64,000 bases of DNA from Lysobacterales bacterium (lineage in GTDB: Bacteria > Pseudomonadota > Gammaproteobacteria > Xanthomonadales > SZUA-5): NCBI GenBank assembly GCA_022844135.1, contig JALHMG010000018.1, forward strand, positions 1-64,000, written 5' to 3'. This document shows, one piece after another, positions 53,879-61,000 of this stretch (position 1 is its first letter; the number at the start of each line of letters is the position of its first letter). The notes beneath the pieces are model-generated. The model was not told the DNA's origin. It ran no database searches and saw nothing but the letters and a program-made list of their open reading frames with translations. The position numbers and the translations under genes are program-made.

Positions 53879-53945
53879 GGTCAGAACCTCGAATATGGGG
53901 TGGTTCAACGAAGCGCATCGACGAAAACGTTGGGTGAAGCGCGCA

Positions 53946-54449
53946 TCAGCTCGGCGACGGGAAAATGCCGAACAACGAGATGATGAAGTTCACGCACAAA
54001 TAGGGCTGAAAGTTGTTGTGCGGCTGGTTGCCGCCTATCGCGGAAACGGCTTGCGGGCTCATGTTGACCTGCATGCCAGTCACCCCGCTGTAAATGTTGC
54101 CAACGGTCGTGGCCAGCAAATTGCTCGCTGGCGAACTGGCGCTGCCAAGGTTCGAGGTGGCCAGCATGGGATGGCTGTGCGATGGAATCTGGTTGACTGT
54201 CAGCGTGATCTCTTCTGCCCCGCCTGTCTCTGCCAGGATAAAGCCGTTTCCTTGGTGCAGCGGCAGCCGGCCACGCAGGTCGGGCAGGGCAAAGGTGCTC
54301 TGCCCATCGCCACCGTAGGTGGTACCAATGAGCTGGAACAGCACCTCATTTTCTGAGATTGATACCAACTGGCCCTCGCAGAACATCCATCCGGCTGGCG
54401 CAAAGTTGCCGGCAAACATGCGAATTTCACCCACATAAGGTTGTGCCAT
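53946..54449 (-). CDS. Tail-collar (microcystin-dependent-protein-like) protein 2
   Basis: The second copy, 167 residues, has the same order: MAQPYVGEIRMFAGNFAPAG, GQLVSISENEVLFQLIGTTY, GGDGQSTFALPDLRGRLPL, IPSHSHPM and QPHNNFQPYLCVNFIISLFG. Here the C-terminus is INFIISLFG rather than FCIALQG, so it is the most divergent of the three. Start ATG 54449 is the family start. It lies 67 bases upstream of copy 1 and 16 bases after copy 3, consistent with one transcript. Confidence 0.88.
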   Translation of the reverse strand: MAQPYVGEIRMFAGNFAPAGWMFCEGQLVSISENEVLFQLIGTTYGGDGQSTFALPDLRGRLPLHQGNGFILAETGGAEEITLTVNQIPSHSHPMLATSNLGSASSPASNLLATTVGNIYSGVTGMQVNMSPQAVSAIGGNQPHNNFQPYLCVNFIISLFGIFPSPS

Positions 54450-54465
54450 GGCGTGGTCCTCTAGG

Positions 54466-54975
54466 TCAGTTCTGAGACGGGAAGATGCCCTGGAGGGCAA
54501 TGCAGAAAGACAAGGTCAGAAACGGCTGCATGTTCAAATGCGCCTGCGATCCGCCCGTGTTGCCGGTCATGCCTGGATTCAACGCCACAACATTAAGGGG
54601 CGGCCCGTAGACTGCCCCCAATGCGGACGACGGCGCTGCAAAAAAACCGCCGGTTGGATCAGCTGTGGCCGCGTTACCCACATTGGCCATGGCGACATGG
54701 GTGTGGGTTGGCATTTCGCCAATCGTCAATGTATGCGCTTGTTCGCCACCGCGCTCGCCCAACGTGTGGCCGTTGCCCACGTGGATCGGCACTCGGCCTC
54801 GTAAGTCTGGCAAGCCAAAATTCACTCGGCCATCGCCACCAAACGTGGTTCCAAGTAACGAAAACAATCCCTGATTCTGATTGATGGGCAGCAGTTGCCC
54901 GTTGCACAACGCCCAGCCTCTGGGCGGAAACGCAAAGGACATTAAACGGATTTCGCTGAGAAAGGGTTCTGCCAT
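54466..54975 (-). CDS. Tail-collar (microcystin-dependent-protein-like) protein 3
   Basis: The third copy, 169 residues, has MAEPFLSEIRLMSFAFPPRG, GQLLPINQNQGLFSLLGTTF, GGDGRVNFGLPDLRGRVPI, MPTHTHVAM and MQPFLTLSFCIALQGIFP. It resembles copy 1 more than copy 2. The centre, between the HTH motif and the MQPFL motif, differs among all three, as in the known family. It starts at ATG 54975, 117 bases after the giant gene's stop, and is therefore probably the first collar gene of its transcript. Confidence 0.88.
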   Translation of the reverse strand: MAEPFLSEIRLMSFAFPPRGWALCNGQLLPINQNQGLFSLLGTTFGGDGRVNFGLPDLRGRVPIHVGNGHTLGERGGEQAHTLTIGEMPTHTHVAMANVGNAATADPTGGFFAAPSSALGAVYGPPLNVVALNPGMTGNTGGSQAHLNMQPFLTLSFCIALQGIFPSQN

Positions 54976-55039
54976 GGCTGTCTCCGATGATCGAGATGGC
55001 GGTGCGGCGGTTGGGGTTGGTGCAGCGGTGGGGCATTTT

Positions 55040-55065
55040 GCTGGCTGGCCTTTCGGCCAACCAGC
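55040..55065. terminator. Hairpin between the giant gene and the tail-collar genes
   Basis: GCTGGCTGGCC-TTTC-GGCCAACCAGC forms an 11-bp stem with one mismatch, 28 bases past the stop of the giant gene. No T-run follows on the minus strand, so termination is only probable. It may reduce read-through into the collar genes. Confidence 0.4.
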
Positions 55066-55092
55066 GGTGCAACATAAGTCCCGGAAAAACGA

Positions 55093-58000
55093 TTAGAACG
55101 GGGCGCCCGTGGGAATCGGGCACGCGGTGTTGTTTACCGTGACCGTTCCGAACACATTGACGAATGGCGGATTGGTCGTGTCCACACCCGCGCCACCGAG
55201 ATTCCCGTTGCCCTGGAAGACGGTCTGACAAGTGGGCGATGGACTACCAACAGCGCACGACCCGGCAGCAGCGACGGTACGGACAGTGCCGGCGAGCTGT
55301 TCCAGCGAGTAGCCATCCGGCGATCGGTTGTTCAAGAACCGGCTGCATACCGTCGGGCCGGCGCCGGTGTTCAGCGCCCGCACCTCTACGGTCTGGCCCG
55401 GGTCGAAGCCGGTGTCATGACGTGCCATCAGATTGTTTTCCATGGTGAAGTTCAGCGTCGCACCATTCTCAGCATCGGCCAATGCGCGCAGGCCGGGGGC
55501 GAAATAACCGCCGCCACAGGCAAGGTCAGTCGTGCATGGGAACGCGCCACGAATGACCGTGTTCCCCACAAAGCGGGCAGTCATCACCGACGCCGCCGAT
55601 CCGCGAGACTGCACCAACCACGGCGCATTCCCAGGCCGGTCGAAGGTGTTGTTCTGGACCAGCGCTTGTACCGGTCCACCTTGGGCGATCAGCGACAGCT
55701 GACCCACGCCGCCGCTGGCGTTTGTGACCAGCTCGAACAAATTGTTCTCTACGATGGTATCCATCGTGCCGGAACCCAGATTAAAGACCAGCGTGCCGCC
55801 CATCGGGAAATCGAAATTGCCGCCGATGCCGCTGGAGTGGTCATTCACACGGAAATTGTTGCGCGCGATGATGGCGTCGGTGTTGGCTCCCGCCCCTGTT
55901 TGATTGACCACCCGGATGGAGCCCAGTCGACAGTTCAGGAAGTTATTGCCGAGCGCATTCGTTGTTCGGTCTCCAATGACGATGTTCGCAGACGCGCCCG
56001 CCAACACTCGCACATCGATGCAGTGGTTACCGATGGAGGCGCGCACGCCGCTGGTGAACTCTTTGTAGGAGCGGTCGAAGTTGTTGGCCGTGACTGTCAG
56101 GTTCAAGGCACCAGAGGTGACTTCCAGATCCAGCGGTTGGGCGCCCAGGCTGAAGGTGCTGTTGGTGACGTTAACGGTTCCACGTATGCCAAGTATGCGA
56201 ACGGTGCCCTCATTGTTGGCGTCCCCGGAGTTAGCCACGTTGTAGCGGTTGGTGTTTTCGGTCGTCACGTTCGACAGGGTAAGTCCGTTCCATACCGTGG
56301 GGGTGTCACTCATGCTGCCCTGCGTGCCGCCGTGAATGGCCTGATCGCTGATGCGGCGAATCGTGGTGCCGGTCAGGCTCAGGCCAGCATTGACGTTCAG
56401 TCCCTGGATACCATCGTGACCACTGCGGGTGTCGATGTCGCCGGCAGTGCTGCCGATGTCCTCGATGATCATGCGATTGAGCGTGATCAGACCGCCAGTG
56501 GTGTCCAACTGCACTGCGTCGACCGACTTGTTGGAGATGGTGCCGCCAGTGCCGGCCGCGCCAGTCCCGGTCACGCTGAAGGCACCGGCACCCGTGTTAT
56601 TGAGGATGATGGCCGTGTTGGCAGAGGTTCCAGTCGAGTTGATCGACTCGAAGGTCATGCCGCCTCCGCCGATGGCCGTGGCATTGACGTTCACCGCCGT
56701 ACCGGTGGTGGTGGTCACGGTATTGCCCGCTCCTTGCACGCTCACTGTACCGCCACCGGTGGCGCTGAAACCGGTTCCACTGGTGGTCGTGACGGCAAGG
56801 CCGCCGCCGGTGAAATTGATGGTGCCACCGGTGTTGGTGGAAAGGGCGATCGCCGGGTTGGCGGCCGAGCTTGAAAAGGCCTTGGTGGCGCCCGAGAACG
56901 CGACCGTGCCGCCGGTGCGATTCGCAATGCGCAAGCCATCATTGCCGCCGCCAGTGCCGCAACTGGTAAGGCAACTGATGTTGCCGCCGAAGGTGATGTT
57001 GCCGGTGCCACCGGAGATATCGATCACGCGCCCCGCGGTGGCCTTCGCCACTGAACCGCCGTAGCTAAAGGTACCCGCACTATTGCTCAAGACCACAGCC
57101 GTGGAACCAGCCAACGAATTGCTGATAGCGCCACCTGCAATGTTGATCGAACCGGTGAAGTTCGTCGCACTGAGGTTCGGTCCAACCGCGCCGCCGGTGG
57201 AGGTCAGTGTGCCAAGCGTGATACTGACTGCCGAGTTAGTGACCGACAGCGTGTTGACTGGCGTGGTGAGCGAACCGCCGGTCACCGTGGTTAAACCTGA
57301 GCTGCCGGAGACGGTCATCGAGGTCGTGGTGTTCAGCACCACGTTGCCGAGATTGATCGGACTGGCGTTGCCGGTCAGGCTGATCGAACCATTGCCAAGG
57401 GTGCTGCTCAAGCCGCCAGTCAGCGTCACACCGCCGCCTGCCGGCATATTGGCGATGGAGAATGCGCCAATCGTAACGCCGGTAAGGTCGACCTGATTCT
57501 GTACCGACCACGTGCCGCCCACAGCATTCAAGGTCAACGACCCGCTTCCTGCATTGGCATTGAGGTCCAGGAAGCTGCCATTCAGCGTCCCGGTCGTCAG
57601 GTTCATCGTCGTGCCACTGCCAGTGAGCGTGAGCTCTGCAACGGTCAGCGTGCCGAAAGTGGTGCCTCCGATGTCGGTACCGGTGGCGCCCGAATCGCCG
57701 ATGGTGAAACCGCGCAGACTGTGCACGTTGAGTGCGCCCGTGTTATTGAGTGTCAGGCAGGTGATATTGCTGCACGTGATGACAGGCGGCGTTGTGCTGA
57801 CCGCGGGGAACGAGCTGCCAGCAACCACCGCGACGCCACTGAATGTCTCGATGGTCGCCGAGCTGCCGCCGCCGATAATCTGCTGTCCGGCGCGCAAGGT
57901 CAGGCCACCGGTGTGGTTGCCTTCGATGTAAATCGTGTCGCCATTGCCATCAGCCGCAAAATCATCGAAGCTGCCCGCGCCAGTGAGCGCATTGAAGGGT

Positions 58001-61000
58001 CGGGCTTGAGTGCCGTCACCGCTGGCAGCGGCTGCGGCATTGACGAACCAGACTCGCGACTGATTCTGGATGCTGAACTCGATGTTGGCAGTATCGCCGC
58101 CGGTGACGGTGTAGCAGAACGTGCGCGTTACCGTGGTCAATGCCGCTGGCGGCTCGTACGAGAAGCTGCCGTTGGCATTCAATGTCAGGCGACCATTGGC
58201 GGCACCTGCATTCAATTGCGCGCCCGGCGCTGTGCCGGTACAAGAGGGCGAAAAGCCAAAACCGGTGATCGTCCCGGCGCCCAGAATGTCGTTTGCCGCC
58301 ACTCCGCCGCCTTGTGTGCCGGTGGTCGGGATGTTCAGCGTCAAGTGCGGCGTAACGTTATAGGTGTCGTTCTCGGCGATGGCGCCGAAGCCGATGGTCG
58401 CTGTGAAGTCGGCCAACGGGTTGTTCGGCGGATCGATTGCGTCGTTGTCGGCGATGCCAGCTGCACGCACGGTGAGCAGGCAGGTTTGGCCAGCGATCGC
58501 GTTGTCTTCAGGGTTGATGACGACGGTTGCGGCCGGGCTCGCGGTAACGACCGTGAAGTTCGTCGGGGTGCCGCCTGGGCATTCGAGATCGAAGCTGGTG
58601 TTGGCGGCGTTGGCGACGGTGTCGAAGACCACCGACTCGTTGAAATTCACGGTGATCGTGCCAGTTGGATTCTGGTTCGTCGCACCGCCCGCAGGCGCGG
58701 TGGTGGTGACGATCGGTGCCTGATCGACGCTGAAGCTGCGCGTCACATCATCGGCATCGCCATCGACGATGTCGCCGGAGTTATCGCCATCCAGTTCGTT
58801 CGGTGGATCGACGCCATCGACATCCGTGATCAAAGTCGATTCCAGCGTGACGGTGCAGCCGGCGCCGTTCGGCAGCGCTGCCGTGGGCGTCAACGTCAAT
58901 GTGGTGACGTTGTTCTGCGGCAGGGCGGGGGTGAACGCAACCGCCGATCCACAGGCAAACGTGATACCGCCAGCGGCGACATTCACCGCTTCGCTGAAAT
59001 TCAGCGTGACCGTCTGCGTGTTCGGCACTACCGCTGAGGCGGACGGTGTCGGGATCGTGACCGTGGGAGCAACATCGCGCACGGTAAAGGTGAACACCGC
59101 ATTGGCCGCCATCAGGTCCGGCGGATCGATGGCATCGTCGTCACTGACTTGCGCGGCGACGACGGTGAAGGTGCAGGTTTCACCTGGGGTCAGGTTGGTG
59201 GTCGGGTTTAGTGTGAATACTGGATCTGCTGCGGTGACGACCAGACCCGAACCCACACTCTGTGTGCCGGAGATTGCGCATGCGAGCGTCGCCCAGGTAC
59301 CGGTCGGGTTCACGGCTTCGCTGAAGGTCACGCGCACATCCGTGTCCGCATCGGCAAAGCCTGCGCCGAGCGGCAGGTTGGTGAACACGTTCGACACTTC
59401 CACTGCCGCGTTACTCACGGTGGGTGCGGTGTCGACCGTCGTGAAGCTCCAGGTAAAATTGGCCAACATGTTATTCGGCGGATCGCCGGCATCATTGTCC
59501 GTGACCTGTGCGGCGACAACAGTGCCATTGCAGGTCGATGTGGCTGGCAGCGCTGCGCTGGGCGTGAACGTCCAGGTATCGGCATCGACACTGGCAACGG
59601 TGCCGGCAATCGGGCTGCCGCAATTGAGCGTGATGCCAGTGCCACTGACGGTAACCGCTTCGCTGAAGTCGACACTGACGATTGCGTTAGTTGCTACGTT
59701 CGTTGCGGCGTTGGCCGGGCTGACGGTGGTCACCGTGGGTGCGGCATCGATACTGAAGCTGGCGACAAAGTTAGCTGCCATGTTGTCGGGCGGGTCGATG
59801 GCATCATCGTCCGTAACCTGGGCGGCAAACACCGTTAGCGTGCAACTCTCGCCCGGCGTGAAGTTGATCGACGACGTCAGCACAAAGACCGGATCGAGAA
59901 CCGTCACGGCCAGGCCGGACAGGACCGTACGGCTGCCGGAGACGGTGCAAAGCAATTGCGCCCAGGCGCCTGTGGGGTTGACGGTTTCGCTGAAAGTCAC
60001 CCGCACTTGTGTGTTGGAGTCCGATCCCAGGCCCGGCCCGAGCGGCAACGCTGTAAAGGTGTTGCCGATCTCGACCTCAACGGTGGCCACCGATGGCGCA
60101 CTGTCGTTGACGGTGGTGAAGCTGACAGTGGTGATGCCAGTGCCCACATTCGGCGGATCGGCAACGTCGACGTCTTGCAGTTGCGCTGCATCGATGGTCA
60201 GCACGCACAGCGTGTTGATCGGCAGCGTGGCGGGCGTCGGGTCGATGGTCGCCTGGTTAGTGCCCGAACCGGTGACGGTGAACGGAATCGCTGTGGCAGC
60301 TGGGCATTCGAGTGTGAATGCGCCAGCCGGGAAGGTGACCGGCTCGCTGAAGTTAACGGTCAGGTTGTTGGCAATGCCGACGTTCGTCGCACCATTAGCG
60401 GGTACGGTCGTGGTGACTGCAGGCGCAGCATCGACGGTGAACGTGCGCACGATATCCGCTGCCGGATTCTGCGGCGGATCGATGAGGTCGTTATCGCCGA
60501 TCTGTGCCGCGACGGCGGTTGCGGTACAGCTCGCGCCCGGGGTCAATGCGGCGCTTGGCGTAAACGTCAACGTGGACGTGCCGCCGCCGGTGATCGTGCC
60601 GGTCACAGCACCGCCGCAATTCAGTGTGATCGCGGTGCCGAGGTTGGCGACATTCTCATTGAAGGTGAAGCTGACGACCTGGCCGGTGCCGACGACGGCG
60701 CCATTGGCGGCCGGTACCGAGCTGACGAAGGCCGGTGCGGCGTCGGTGGTAAAGGTGGTGACCACGTTCGCCCCAATGGTATCTGGCGGGTCGGTGACGT
60801 CGCTGTCGGCGATCGTGCCATTGACGATGAACGTGCACGATGCCCCGGCCGGCAGGGGGCTGGACGGCACGATTGTTACGCTGGTGGTCGACGCCGGCAG
60901 GACCGGCGGCGAAGTCACCGAGTAGGCGATCGGCGTACCGGTTGGGCACTGAACCTGGAAGTCGGCAGCGCTGGTGATGTCGACCGGTTCGCTGAATGTC

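Noticed and set aside
53351-54975. Remnant of a prophage tail module
   Set aside because: Tail-collar domains alone are common in bacterial microcystin-dependent-type proteins. No head, portal, terminase, lysis or integrase gene is nearby.
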